A DNA stretch of 64,000 bases from Verrucomicrobiia bacterium (GCA_011525695.1 WYBX01000081.1:30153-94152); one strand, 5' to 3'; positions 19,255-28,577 are shown, counted from the first letter of the stretch. Notes: generated by a model not told the origin, from the letters alone. Translations and numbers: made by a program.

Positions 19255-19560
19255 GAGCTGCCTTTGATTTGCTGGCAGAACTCCATTGACAGGAATAGCA
19301 ATGCTTGACCGGTCTTTGGAGCTACATGGCTCACACGCCGGAGAGGCTCGGGATACTCGCGCCAGCCCTTGCGCGAGTTGAGGCGGATGATCTGATCGCA
19401 GCGCAGCCCCACCGTTTCGCCGACCATCGCGGCTCGGCAACGAAACAGCGGGTGCCGGGCTTCAGAGCGTGACGAAGAACGCGCCCGCCGCATGCAGCCG
19501 GAACAAGCGCAAGAGTCCAAGTACCCTCGGTCGAGAATGCATCCACTGCCGGGAGATACG
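19255..19560 (-). pseudogene. IS4-type transposase remnant, middle part, frameshifted
   Basis: Reading the minus strand gives pieces of a DDE transposase of the IS4 group in more than one frame: LDRGYLD, then LFRLHAAGAFFVTL in a shifted frame ending at a stop, then back in the first frame ALLFLSMEF preceded by REYPEPLRRV. The order matches IS4-like proteins (DRGYLDF...LYRLHAAGAFFV...PLRRV...LVFLTN). Frameshifts and missing ends show it is dead. To its left, 19221-19255 carries a degenerate intergenic motif (ACCGCAGATGGCGCAGATG). It separates the dehydrogenase from the GH3 gene. The next part of the same protein type appears at about 26190 on the opposite strand. Confidence 0.65.
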
Positions 19561-19600
19561 GGAATATTGTCCAACGATGCAACCGACTCGAGTCAGGCGT

Positions 19601-21964
19601 TCAGTGTACGGAAAAACTCCCTCTCGAGCGGATATCCTTCGACGATGCGCCGACCATGACCTCGAAATCCCCCGGCTCGACGACCGGCGTCAAACGGGAA
19701 TCCAGCAGCGACAGCTGATCGGAGGTCACCCTGAATTTCACCGTTCTGGATTCGCCGGGGTCGAGTTCGATCTTCTCGAATCCCTTCAATTCGATGACCG
19801 GGGTCACAACGGTGCTGATGACGTCGTTAATATAGAGTTGCACGACCTCGGCGCCTTTTCGATCCCCGGTGTTTTTCACCTCCACGCTGATCGTAACCTC
19901 ACCTGTGACTCCCACTTCCTTCGGCGTTATGTTGAGATTGCCGTACGCGAACGTGGTATAGCTCAATCCGTGGCCAAAGTCAAAAAGCGGCGTGGCAGGC
20001 AGCTCGACATAATCCCTGAATACTCTGCGGGGTTTATAATTATAGTGAACGGGCACCTGTCCTACGTGACGCGGAAACGTGACCGACAGCCGGCCGCTCG
20101 GATCGTAGTCGCCGAAAAGCACATCGGCGACTGCGTCACCGCCCTTCTCTCCGGGAATCCATGCCTCCACGATGGCTGGGATATTTTCGGCGGCCCAGCG
20201 AATCGAAAGCGGACGTCCGTTCACCAGGACGACGACAGTCGGCGTGCCGGTCTCGAACACGGCCTTCACCAGCGCCTCCTGCATGCCGGTGAGATCCAGA
20301 TGATGAACATCGTTGCCTTCGCCATCGGTCCCCTGGCCGTCGGCTGCATATCTCTCATTTTCGCCCACCACCACGATCGCGACATCGGCATTCCGGGCGG
20401 CGTTCTGGGCTTCCGACAGTTCATCGAGCCCCGTGCCTAGGACATTGCACCCCTGAACGTAATTAACCCGGGCTCGTGCGCCGATCTTCTTCTTGATTCC
20501 AGCCAGAATCGTCACGATTTCCTGGGAAACCGGTTTGTGGAAATAGTCTCCCAGAAGGTTGAGTGCGTGGTCCGCGTTGGGACCGATGACGGCAATGGAC
20601 TGTATTGTCCTATCGAGCGGGAGAAGTTTCCGGTCATTCTTCAACAAGACAATTCCTTCGCGAGCGGCTCGCAAGGCGAGTTGTTGATGCTCCGTGGTCC
20701 GGACCGTCTTTTCCACGCGCTCGATGTTGACGTATGGCTCTTCAAACAATCCCAGCCGGAATTTTTGCTGCAGGATGCGTTTCACGGCCCGATCAATCGC
20801 TGCAATCGGGACGATTCCTTCGTTTACATTTTCGACCATCAGATCCCGGTACTCGGAATCGGAGGAAATGCTGACATCCACGCCCGCCTGTATGGCCAGG
20901 GCACCCGCTTCCTTGCGCGTAGCCACGACTTTTTCCCGAAAGATGGTCTCGATGCCTCGTCCCTCGCTCAGCACCAGACCATCAAAGCCCAGTTCGTCGC
21001 GCAGGACATCAGTCAGCAAGTATTTCGAAGCATGGGTGGGGACTCCGTTGTAGGAAGGGTGCATGGCCATGACGGCAAGTGCGCCCGCCTCTTTGATCCC
21101 TGCCACCCACGGCCGAAGGTAGGTTTCCCGCAAGGTCCGTTCAGAGATCTCCATCTGGCTCCTTTCCCGGCCTCCGAGCGACTCGCCCTGACCGGGATAA
21201 TGACTCAATACTGCCACCGCTTTGCCGGGACTGGAGATTTCGGCACCCTGAGCTCCCGTCACGACCGCTCTGGCGATTTCTGCACCAAGAAACGGATCCT
21301 CCGTATATCCTTCCATGTTCCGGCCTAGTCTCGGGTCGCGAGTCAGTTCCACGACGAGCGTGCACATCTGATGCGAACCAACCGCCCGGGTTTCCTTTGC
21401 CGTCGCAGTGTACACCTGCCGGATCAGCTCCATATTCCACGTGCTGCCGAGGGTCGGCCCCTCGGGAAAGATCGTGGCTCCCGGCGCGATGAGCCCGTGG
21501 GTGCCCTCCTCGGTGAACAGCAGCGGTATCTTCAGCCGGGTCTTTTCCCGGGCAATTCTCTGGAGGTCATTGGCCAGTTCAGCCTGCTTCCGCGGCTCCG
21601 GACTAAGTCTCGCCAACGTGAAGAGCCCGCCTCCCGGGCCTACTCCTTTGGCAAATGTCCCTTCCGCAAAAACGCGGGTCGCTGCCACCGCAACCGCCAT
21701 GGCCTCGTCCCTGCCGGCGGTCTCGCCAGCGAAGCGATCCGCCACAGGCATGTTGAGCTGTCCAATCTTCTCCTGCAGCGTCATCCTACGCAGCAAATCT
21801 TCCACTCTTGTTTCGATCGCTTGCGCGGGATCCAAGTAGGGAGGTTTTTCCTCCTTTCCGCCGGCCGATCCCGCGACGAAGCACATCGCCAGGAGTCCGA
21901 GGACGCCCGAGCGCATCGCGCTGATACATTTCTCTTCACAGCTCATTATGGTTGCAGCGATCAT
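19601..21964 (-). CDS. Glycoside hydrolase family 3 protein with atypical catalytic motifs
   Basis: GH3 architecture is clear. An N-terminal barrel (TLQEKIGQLN, GRNMEGYTEDPFLGAEIAR) is followed by the C-terminal sandwich (AREGIVLLKNDRKLLPLD, GPNADHALNLLGDY) and a fibronectin-III-like end (FDFGHGLSYTTFAY, GDRKGAEVVQLYI). Most GH3 enzymes are exo-beta-glucosidases or xylosidases. Two canonical spots differ: the nucleophile region reads LVLSEGRG where SDW is usual, and the KHF/KHY region reads LSHYPGQG. Either it belongs to a divergent subgroup or it is altered catalytically. The start is ambiguous: ATG 21964 (4-base overlap with the permease stop), 21946 or 21916, the last giving the cleanest signal peptide. 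It is the last gene of a coupled trio. Confidence 0.85.
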   Translation of the reverse strand: MIAATIMSCEEKCISAMRSGVLGLLAMCFVAGSAGGKEEKPPYLDPAQAIETRVEDLLRRMTLQEKIGQLNMPVADRFAGETAGRDEAMAVAVAATRVFAEGTFAKGVGPGGGLFTLARLSPEPRKQAELANDLQRIAREKTRLKIPLLFTEEGTHGLIAPGATIFPEGPTLGSTWNMELIRQVYTATAKETRAVGSHQMCTLVVELTRDPRLGRNMEGYTEDPFLGAEIARAVVTGAQGAEISSPGKAVAVLSHYPGQGESLGGRERSQMEISERTLRETYLRPWVAGIKEAGALAVMAMHPSYNGVPTHASKYLLTDVLRDELGFDGLVLSEGRGIETIFREKVVATRKEAGALAIQAGVDVSISSDSEYRDLMVENVNEGIVPIAAIDRAVKRILQQKFRLGLFEEPYVNIERVEKTVRTTEHQQLALRAAREGIVLLKNDRKLLPLDRTIQSIAVIGPNADHALNLLGDYFHKPVSQEIVTILAGIKKKIGARARVNYVQGCNVLGTGLDELSEAQNAARNADVAIVVVGENERYAADGQGTDGEGNDVHHLDLTGMQEALVKAVFETGTPTVVVLVNGRPLSIRWAAENIPAIVEAWIPGEKGGDAVADVLFGDYDPSGRLSVTFPRHVGQVPVHYNYKPRRVFRDYVELPATPLFDFGHGLSYTTFAYGNLNITPKEVGVTGEVTISVEVKNTGDRKGAEVVQLYINDVISTVVTPVIELKGFEKIELDPGESRTVKFRVTSDQLSLLDSRLTPVVEPGDFEVMVGASSKDIRSRGSFSVH

Positions 21965-23379
21965 GTCTGGGAAAAATCGGCCATGACAGTTCGGTGTCGA
22001 AAGCAGTTCGTGCGAATCGCCAGACAAAGTACGCCAGCGAGCAGCCATGCCCCGCCGATGAGGAATGTCTTTGCCGGCAAATTCAGCCACATGATCAGGC
22101 AAATCAGGAAACCGGCCATCGGCGGGAGGAAATCGAGCAGAAAGCCCCGCATGGTCTTTACAGGGGCCTTGAAAAAATACTCCGACGCCGCGGCGACGTT
22201 CACCCCCATGAACGCGAGAAACGCCCCGAAGTTGATCAGCCGGGCGCATTCGCCGTAGTCCAGCCAGAAGGCGCCGCCCAGGGCCAGCACCCCGACGAAC
22301 ATGATGTCATAACTCGGGCTGGCATGCTTCCGATCTAGATGCCCGAAAAACCGACGCGGAATCACCCCGTCGCGGCCCATGCCATAAAGCAGCCGGGCCG
22401 CACCGACCTGGCCGGTGATGCCGGAACCGACGCTGCCGACCAGCAGAATGATCGAAAGCGTGGCATCCAGCGTGGCGCCGCCGACGCGGTTCGCGACCGC
22501 CATGATCGCGGTGTCCAGCGCGTTCGTTCGTGCGGCCTCATCCGTCAGGTCGCGGGCGAAGGACGCCCAGTCCGGCCAGGCCACCTGGGCGAGATAAATC
22601 TGGGCACCGCTCCACACGCCCGTGATCACGCAGGTCAGGACGGCGGCCAGCAGCACGTTGCGGCGCGGGTTCTTCACTTCCTCGGACAAGGTCGTCAGCC
22701 CGTCGAAGCCGATGTAGGTCAGCGCGGCAAGCGCGGTGGCGGAACCGATGGCCGTCAATGAAAACGACTCGGAATCGTAGAACGGCCGGCTGTCAAACAG
22801 GCCACCGATCCCGTGGGCCTGCATGATATTGCGAATCGCTGCCCCCATGAAATAGAAGACCACGACGCTCATGACGATCATGAGGAGCCAGTTCACGCCG
22901 GACGTGACCTTGATTCCGTTCAGATTGACCAGGGTGAAACTCGCGCCGAAGACCATGACCCATGCGAAGTACGGGATCATGGGCAGAAGGTGGTGGGCCG
23001 CGATGCTCGTGAAGATCACACAGAGCACCGGGATGAACATGTAGTCCATGAACATCGACCATCCGGCAATGAACCCGAGGTGCGGATGCAGGCCCCGGCC
23101 CACATAGGTGTAGGCGGAACCGGCGGCCGGGTGGCGAGCGGCCATCCGGCCATAACTGATCGCCGTGAAGATCATCGCGACCATCGCAATGAGGATCGTG
23201 GTGACGGCATGCCCCCGCGAGATGTGATTAGCGTGCCCGAAAAGCGGCAGGGCGGCGACGGGCTGGATCAGGATGATGCCGTAGATCACCAGATCACCGA
23301 GCGACAACACCCGTCGCAGCCGCGGTCCCTCGCCACTACCCGCCGGGGCGGCGACCGGCAGGCTCGTTTGTTCGATCAT
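21961..23379 (-). CDS. APC-family amino-acid/amine permease
   Basis: This 472-residue polytopic protein has the amino acid-polyamine-organocation pattern: LGDLVIYGIILIQPVAALPL, HPAAGSAYTYVGRGL, YIGFDGLTTLSEEVKNPRRN and LYGMGRDGVIPRRF. These are the conserved helix 1, 3 and 6 segments. About 12 transmembrane helices are expected. The ATG at 23379 overlaps the aminotransferase stop by four bases (ATGA) and the permease stop overlaps the GH3 gene, giving a tightly coupled trio. The ligand may be an amino sugar degradation product or an amino acid made or used by the aminotransferase; this is not determined. Confidence 0.9.
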   Translation of the reverse strand: MIEQTSLPVAAPAGSGEGPRLRRVLSLGDLVIYGIILIQPVAALPLFGHANHISRGHAVTTILIAMVAMIFTAISYGRMAARHPAAGSAYTYVGRGLHPHLGFIAGWSMFMDYMFIPVLCVIFTSIAAHHLLPMIPYFAWVMVFGASFTLVNLNGIKVTSGVNWLLMIVMSVVVFYFMGAAIRNIMQAHGIGGLFDSRPFYDSESFSLTAIGSATALAALTYIGFDGLTTLSEEVKNPRRNVLLAAVLTCVITGVWSGAQIYLAQVAWPDWASFARDLTDEAARTNALDTAIMAVANRVGGATLDATLSIILLVGSVGSGITGQVGAARLLYGMGRDGVIPRRFFGHLDRKHASPSYDIMFVGVLALGGAFWLDYGECARLINFGAFLAFMGVNVAAASEYFFKAPVKTMRGFLLDFLPPMAGFLICLIMWLNLPAKTFLIGGAWLLAGVLCLAIRTNCFRHRTVMADFSQT

Positions 23380-24581
23380 ACGAGTTGGGGCCGGGGCTGT
23401 GCACAAGCCGCGATGAACTGATCCCCCGCCGCCTCAATCTCGGCATCGGTTGAGTTGATGTTGATGCCCCAGCCGGCGCCCAGCCCGCCGTCCACCACCC
23501 CGATGCTGATGTTCATCGCGCGACTCAGAATGTCATCGGTCCTGGGATACGAGCCCCTGGTGTACGGCTGTCCCAGTTCCTTCAGGTGCCGCATCACGTG
23601 CTCCATGTTGGCGTACACGTGCCATCCGCTCTGGTCGACAGTTTTGGAGCCGAGCGCCTTGGACACCCGGGCGGCCTGCGCCACCGTGTCGAAGATGATG
23701 GTGCAGAGCGTGGCGCAATCCCCCTCGGGATCGTTCAACGTGCGAAATTTGAAACCGGTGGCGCCGGACAGAAGCGACTTCAGACGGCTCCGCTTTTCCC
23801 GCAGCGTCGCGACGATGCGGTCGAGCTTGCGCAGCTGGGCCAGGCCCACCGCGGCGGTGATTTCATGAATTCGGAAATTCAGTCCGAGGACACTGCGAAC
23901 CCCAACCTCCACGCCGAACCGGAGCGGCTTGTGCCCGTGATCGTGGATGCCGAACGCAGTTTCATACATGGCTTGGCTGCTCGTGATGACCAAACCGCCG
24001 TCTCCGCTGTTGATGGTCTTGAAGACATTGAGCGAAAACACCCCGATGTCGCCGATCGTGCCGACTTTCTTTCCGTGGTACGAGGCTCCGGCCGCCTGGC
24101 AGCAGTCCTCGAGCACGAGCAGATTGTGGCGGCGGGCGACCGCCATGATCCGGTCCATGTCGCAGGGGTTTCCCAGCATGTGGACGGGCATGATCGCCCG
24201 CGTCCGCGGGGTGATCCGGCGTTCGATGTCGTCCGGATCAAGCGTGAGACTTTCATCGATCTCCGCGAGCACCGGCACGAGGCCCAAGAAAAGGCAGGTG
24301 CTGTAGCACGCGAGGAAGGTGTAGGCCGGCACGATCACCTCGTCCCCACGCCTGAGGCCGAGCGCCGAGAGGGCCGCGATGAGCGAGGCCGTGCCCGACG
24401 ACGTCGCGAGCGCGAACTGCGTCCCGCAATACGAGGCGAATTCCTTCTCGAGAGTGGCGGCCTGATGCAGAAACCGCGGATCCGTTTCGCTTCCATAGCG
24501 GAACAGATGCCCGCTTCGCATCACGGCCGTCACTGCCTTTATTTCTTCATCGCCCATCCAATATGCGCCTGGTCCTGGCAT
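23376..24581 (-). CDS. DegT/DnrJ/EryC1-family PLP aminotransferase
   Basis: This 401-residue protein has the sugar-aminotransferase fold. Motifs are ATSSGTASLIAALSALG (PLP phosphate site), DEVIVPAYTFLACYS, LLVLEDCCQAAGASYHGKKV and the PLP-lysine segment SLNVFKTINSGDGGLV. Typical members transfer amino groups to keto-sugars such as 3- or 4-keto sugars, or act in aminocyclitol synthesis. A purine-rich ribosome-binding site (GAAAGGAAATC) precedes the ATG at 24581. It heads a coupled set with an amino-acid permease and a GH3 protein, which is unusual for an enzyme normally found in glycan or antibiotic biosynthesis. A catabolic role on amino sugars is possible. Confidence 0.88.
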   Translation of the reverse strand: MPGPGAYWMGDEEIKAVTAVMRSGHLFRYGSETDPRFLHQAATLEKEFASYCGTQFALATSSGTASLIAALSALGLRRGDEVIVPAYTFLACYSTCLFLGLVPVLAEIDESLTLDPDDIERRITPRTRAIMPVHMLGNPCDMDRIMAVARRHNLLVLEDCCQAAGASYHGKKVGTIGDIGVFSLNVFKTINSGDGGLVITSSQAMYETAFGIHDHGHKPLRFGVEVGVRSVLGLNFRIHEITAAVGLAQLRKLDRIVATLREKRSRLKSLLSGATGFKFRTLNDPEGDCATLCTIIFDTVAQAARVSKALGSKTVDQSGWHVYANMEHVMRHLKELGQPYTRGSYPRTDDILSRAMNISIGVVDGGLGAGWGININSTDAEIEAAGDQFIAACAQPRPQLV

Positions 24582-24704
24582 CTTGATTTCCTTTCGATCA
24601 AATGCGACCAGCTCGGCACCGATATGGTCGCTGAAAATTGGTATAGTTATCCAGGGACTTGCGTTTCGGCCGATAAGGTCGTCCCAGCTTGGAGCAGACG
24701 GCCG

Positions 24705-26039
24705 TCAGGCAGCCGAACTCGAGGCCAAGGTCCGGTGACTTATACTCTGTACGTCGGGCATTCTGGAGGCTGGAAGTTCGACGGCGACGGCGGCGCTCGG
24801 CAGCGGGTCAGCGAGGGCACGCTGCTCGCGAAAACTCTTCGGCGTGACCCCGAAAGAGGTGCGAAAAGCACGGCCGAAATACCCCTGGCTTTGAAAGCCC
24901 ACCGCCGCGCTCACTTCACTGATCGTCATACGTGTGCGAGTGAGGAGCACCTTGGCTCTAGCCAAACGATATTGAATCAGATGCTTTATTGGAGGCTGGC
25001 CTACCGTAGACAAAAATTGCATGGCAAAGCTGGCTCGGCACATGCCGGCAATCCTGGCCAGCTGGCTGACCGTGATCTCCTCGCTGAAGCGATCGTGAAT
25101 ATACGTGATGGCCCGATCGATGCGCGGCTCCCCCACGAGCCGAAGCTGACTCGAGCGTCGCACGACCAGTTCACCGCTGACAAACTTACGTTCGAGCGGC
25201 ATTCGTGCTGCCGGTTGATTCCGGAGCGTATCGATCATGGCGGCGGCCGTGCGGCCAATGCTTCGGTAACAGATGCGCACCGTGGTCAGCGGATACATCT
25301 CGGTATACAGAGGGTGATTGTCCGCGCCCACCACAGCAACCTGCTGCGGAATGGATAGGCCGGCCGCATGAACGCACTCCACACAGCTGAGGGCTGTTTG
25401 ATCGTTCATGGCCACGATGGCGGTCGGCAGTGGCGAACGTCGGAGGAGACGCGCAAGGGCGCCCCCCCTGCCGGCGTGCCCGCCCCAGAATTCGGTGTCG
25501 CTGGGAACATCGAAGAATTGATAGTTGAAGTGACCAAGGCGCTTAGCCAGTGCGCCGTGCAGGCTATCTGCCCGCCATCGAGCCGCCGGGCTGGACTTGC
25601 AGCCCACAAAAATAAAATTCTCGAATCCTTCGCCAATCAAGTGGTCTGCCACCATTTCCGTGATGGCGATGGCATCCGATGTGATGGTCGGAATCGGCAG
25701 GTCCAAAGTGCATTCGTGGGCGCTTACCATCGGCATTCCGCCGCCGACGGCGCGAAGGATTCCCTTCATCGCCGGAACTTGCACCGATGTCACTAGCCCG
25801 ATCGGCGCGGCCGGAAGGTTCGCAACCTCGAAGTTCACGTGATCCCGCCAGAGAAAGGAGTAGTCGTGCCCATTACAGTGCTGAAGCAGGCCCATCGCGA
25901 TGGCGCTTTCCGCGTATCCCGCTGATTGGGTGAGAAAGACCAATAGCGGCTTGCGAGCAGAACGAGTAATCTCCCCCTCTTGACAGCGGATTTGAGGTGG
26001 CCGGGTTGAAGCAGAAAAAGCGTGGTCGTCGTTTCTCAT
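24705..26039 (-). CDS. XylR-like AraC-family regulator with periplasmic-binding-type ligand domain
   Basis: In this 444-residue protein, residues about 30-295 form a LacI/RbsB-type sugar-sensing domain (IAMGLLQHCNGHDYSFLW, LPTAIVAMNDQTALSCVECV, VAVVGADNHPLYTEMYPLTT). Residues about 305-415 form an AraC helix-turn-helix pair (ITVSQLARIAGMCRASFAMQ, TISEVSAAVGFQSQGYFGRA). This is the architecture of XylR, an activator responding to a sugar. It lies 123 bases upstream of the aminotransferase-permease-GH3 set in the same direction and is its likely regulator. The start is preceded by GAGAGGAGAA; a two-codon ATG-CTA-TGA overlaps the chosen ATG. Confidence 0.9.
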   Translation of the reverse strand: MRNDDHAFSASTRPPQIRCQEGEITRSARKPLLVFLTQSAGYAESAIAMGLLQHCNGHDYSFLWRDHVNFEVANLPAAPIGLVTSVQVPAMKGILRAVGGGMPMVSAHECTLDLPIPTITSDAIAITEMVADHLIGEGFENFIFVGCKSSPAARWRADSLHGALAKRLGHFNYQFFDVPSDTEFWGGHAGRGGALARLLRRSPLPTAIVAMNDQTALSCVECVHAAGLSIPQQVAVVGADNHPLYTEMYPLTTVRICYRSIGRTAAAMIDTLRNQPAARMPLERKFVSGELVVRRSSQLRLVGEPRIDRAITYIHDRFSEEITVSQLARIAGMCRASFAMQFLSTVGQPPIKHLIQYRLARAKVLLTRTRMTISEVSAAVGFQSQGYFGRAFRTSFGVTPKSFREQRALADPLPSAAVAVELPASRMPDVQSISHRTLASSSAA

Positions 26040-26179
26040 AGCATCGTTCTCCTCTCGGGGTGGCGGGTGAATCCTAGCAGCAGGGAGGAAATGTGGCCAT
26101 GAGATATACTACATTTCTTCTTTGATTTTCGACACTCCGCAGAGACGCCGTGCGGTTTCCTTCAAGGATGCCTGCATTG

Positions 26180-26372
26180 TGACGGCTTGAAGGCTACTTC
26201 TTCGCTGCTTCGCGTCAGGTGGATTGCGCTGCCTCGCTGCGCTCCGCCCAATCCAGCCGCTTCAACGCTTGGGAAGCGCCGCGGAACCCCATCCGCACCT
26301 TCTACGGCACGACTACCAACCCCTTGCGCGTCGAACTCTGGTCGGCAATTTCTATATATCTGTGGTGTAGCC
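26180..26372 (+). pseudogene. IS4-type transposase C-terminal remnant, frameshifted
   Basis: The plus strand shows LLRVRW followed, after a frame change, by IRTFYGTTTNPLRVELW and AISIYL. This resembles the C-terminal segment of IS4-group transposases (RW..ELFF..IK, then FYGTSENAVKTQIW.AIS.Y). The Glu-containing helix after RW is not preserved. The fragment lies between the XylR-like regulator promoter and the stop of the alpha-glucuronidase-like gene. The remainder of 26040-26408 carries the regulator's promoter and nothing else I can name. It may be the missing half of the remnant at 19255-19560. Confidence 0.5.
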
Positions 26373-26408
26373 TTTGGATACCGGCGGCGATGTCTGCGGA
26401 GGGCCGAC

Positions 26409-28577
26409 TCAGCGTCGCGCTTTCCCGACGGCGGCTCCGACTGGCGTCGGCCGGGCGGGCGGGTCAGCCTTGGCGGCACCTCGGGCGATCTCGATGTCGC
26501 GTTCGACCGCGGGAAGGAAACGCGACCATGAGAACACTTCGCCGGCATTATGGGGCAGACGAGGCTTGTTGAAACGCATGGTTGCAGCGGATAGCTCGCG
26601 CCAGTGACCAACGGCCTTTTCGAGGTGCGCTATCGCCTCGGTCTGCCGGGCGGGTTCGCCGTTCTTGCGGAAGGTGGCGAGGGCTACGCCGCCGCGCAGC
26701 TTGGCGGCGAAGTAGCGGCCGTGTGCGCACCAGGCATCGATGTCGGCGAGTTCCGCCTCGAGGGCGGGCGCGACCTGTTCTCGGCGGCGGACGGCAGTCG
26801 CAAGGCGCTGTGCCTCGGCCATGTCACGCTCCAACTCGCCGGCCAGCTGTAGCGGCGAGACCTTTCCTGGCGGGGCGACGCCGCCCGCGGCGACGAAGCC
26901 GGCGATGTTGATATATTTCGTGTCGAGCACCGGGTGCTCGATGATGTTCTCGATGTCGAAGAAGCGGAACGGGCCGCCGTTACTCCAGTCGCTGAACCCC
27001 TCGGTATAGAGAGAGCCGTCAAAGCGCCCTTGATGGAACGCGGCAAAGCGCAATTGCGCCCGGCTGGCGAGGGTCCACGCCTTGAGCAGATCGGGCGCCT
27101 GCTCCGTCCCGAAGCGGTCGGCGAGCAGCGCCTCGAAGGTGCGGTCGGGCGTTTGGGGATCGTACAGCAACCGCCCCCACAGCGCATACCAAAGCCATTG
27201 CCGTTCGAAAGCCCAGGTCCAGGTCTTGTGGCGCCCTTCGCTGGTGATGTAGTCCTTGGCCGGGATGTAGCATTCCGATCCCACCAATACTCCGGCCACG
27301 TGCGGCGCGCCGTTGTTGGCGATGAACTCGCGGATAAAATCGGGTGCCCCCCAGCGCAGCACGTAGAAGTCCTCGTTTCGTACCGTCCACACGACCTGGT
27401 GGTGCGTAGGCGGCGGATTCCAGTAGGCGTCCGAAAGCTTGCCGCCGTGCACGATGAAAAGGTGGGGCGACGAGTGCCCGTGCGACCAGTTGAATTTGAA
27501 CTCGGTGAAGACCGGCAACGCAATGTTGGCATTGCCCCGGAGTCCCTCGATTTGCGCGCGGGTGCGCCGATCGTTCTCCTCGCTGGTGGATCCGCCGGAG
27601 CGGGTGCTGGCGGAAAGCGGCGCGCGGTAGATGAATTTCACGGGCCGCCGCGCGGCGGCAATGCCGGCGAAAAATGCGTCGTCAAGCCATTGGCGGCGCT
27701 CGTCCGGAGTCTGGCCACCCATGCGCTCGCCGAGCGTGATGCCAAGGCCCGTCAGGTCGGGGTACTCGTCGATAGTCTGTTGCACACATTCGCGGGTGTA
27801 GGCTTCAACAATCTTCTCCTTGGTGCCGTCGCCGGTGTGAGCCCATGTGGAGTGGTACTCGCCGAGATTTCTCGCGCGGGCAAACTCGGGAGAAACGAAC
27901 GTGTTCCAGTTGATCAGATAGGTTTCGATGCCGCGTTCCTTCGCCAGGGCGAACAGCCGGGTCCAGAGCGTGCGCCACCCGGCCATCTCAGTGGAGGAGA
28001 ACGTCTGCGCCTCGGGAAAGGACTTTGGCACCACGAAATAGTGAAACGGGTGCAGGCTCCAGAGCGTAAGTGTATTGAAGCGATTGGCCGCCATCATATC
28101 CAGGAACGCCTCCCAGAACTTCAGATCGCGGCAAACGTCCTGATGCTGTTCGATGGCCGGGCTAGTGCGGTAGGGGGCATACGGCAGGTTGAACTTGATT
28201 GTGCGAAGGCCGAAGCGCGCCCGTGCGGCCGCCGGCTGGACTTGGGCGAAAGGCGTGCCGCGCCGCACCTGTTCGGCGACTTCGAGCAACCCGTACATGG
28301 CGCCGCGCTCGTTGCCGCCGGAGACGAGCAGGCGGCTCCCCTCGCGCGCAAGCGCAAAGCCATCGGGGCCGAGGGCGGGATCGTTGCTGACAACCTGCAC
28401 GGGGAGTTGCGCGGGCGGAATGCCCGCAGCCGCGGCCACCTTCACGAGGCCGTAGTCGATCGGGGTGGCTACGGTTGGAGTGAAAGGGACGGTGAAAGTG
28501 AGGGCGACGGCGAGGCGCCGGAGAGAATTGCTGCAAAGGAACTGGGTTCTGCGGAGGTTGGGACGGGAAAGGTGCAT
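26409..28577 (-). CDS. Exported alpha-glucuronidase-like (GH67/GH115/GH20-type) glycosidase
   Basis: This protein of about 722 residues starts with MHLSRPNLRRTQF and a signal peptide ending near TVAT. The N-terminal domain (GPDGFALAREGSRLLVSGGN, ERGAMYGLLEVAEQVRRG) is the alpha-glucuronidase/hexosaminidase N-terminal fold that precedes a TIM barrel in GH20, GH67, GH84 and GH115. The barrel region has DMMAANRFNTLTLWSLHPFH, YPDLTGLGITLGERMGG and AGVLVGSECYIPAKDYI, with candidate acidic residues. I cannot fix the family or the catalytic pair. Xylan or pectin side-chain processing would fit the neighbours. The start at 28577 is preferred to an upstream ATG at 28664 because it directly precedes the signal peptide. 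Confidence 0.7.
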   Translation of the reverse strand: MHLSRPNLRRTQFLCSNSLRRLAVALTFTVPFTPTVATPIDYGLVKVAAAAGIPPAQLPVQVVSNDPALGPDGFALAREGSRLLVSGGNERGAMYGLLEVAEQVRRGTPFAQVQPAAARARFGLRTIKFNLPYAPYRTSPAIEQHQDVCRDLKFWEAFLDMMAANRFNTLTLWSLHPFHYFVVPKSFPEAQTFSSTEMAGWRTLWTRLFALAKERGIETYLINWNTFVSPEFARARNLGEYHSTWAHTGDGTKEKIVEAYTRECVQQTIDEYPDLTGLGITLGERMGGQTPDERRQWLDDAFFAGIAAARRPVKFIYRAPLSASTRSGGSTSEENDRRTRAQIEGLRGNANIALPVFTEFKFNWSHGHSSPHLFIVHGGKLSDAYWNPPPTHHQVVWTVRNEDFYVLRWGAPDFIREFIANNGAPHVAGVLVGSECYIPAKDYITSEGRHKTWTWAFERQWLWYALWGRLLYDPQTPDRTFEALLADRFGTEQAPDLLKAWTLASRAQLRFAAFHQGRFDGSLYTEGFSDWSNGGPFRFFDIENIIEHPVLDTKYINIAGFVAAGGVAPPGKVSPLQLAGELERDMAEAQRLATAVRRREQVAPALEAELADIDAWCAHGRYFAAKLRGGVALATFRKNGEPARQTEAIAHLEKAVGHWRELSAATMRFNKPRLPHNAGEVFSWSRFLPAVERDIEIARGAAKADPPARPTPVGAAVGKARR

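Noticed and set aside
23586..25358. Long plus-strand open frame (about 590 codons) opposite the aminotransferase and regulator genes
   Set aside because: It is antisense to two well-supported genes, spans their intergenic gap and shows no domain or signal. It is a GC-rich shadow frame.
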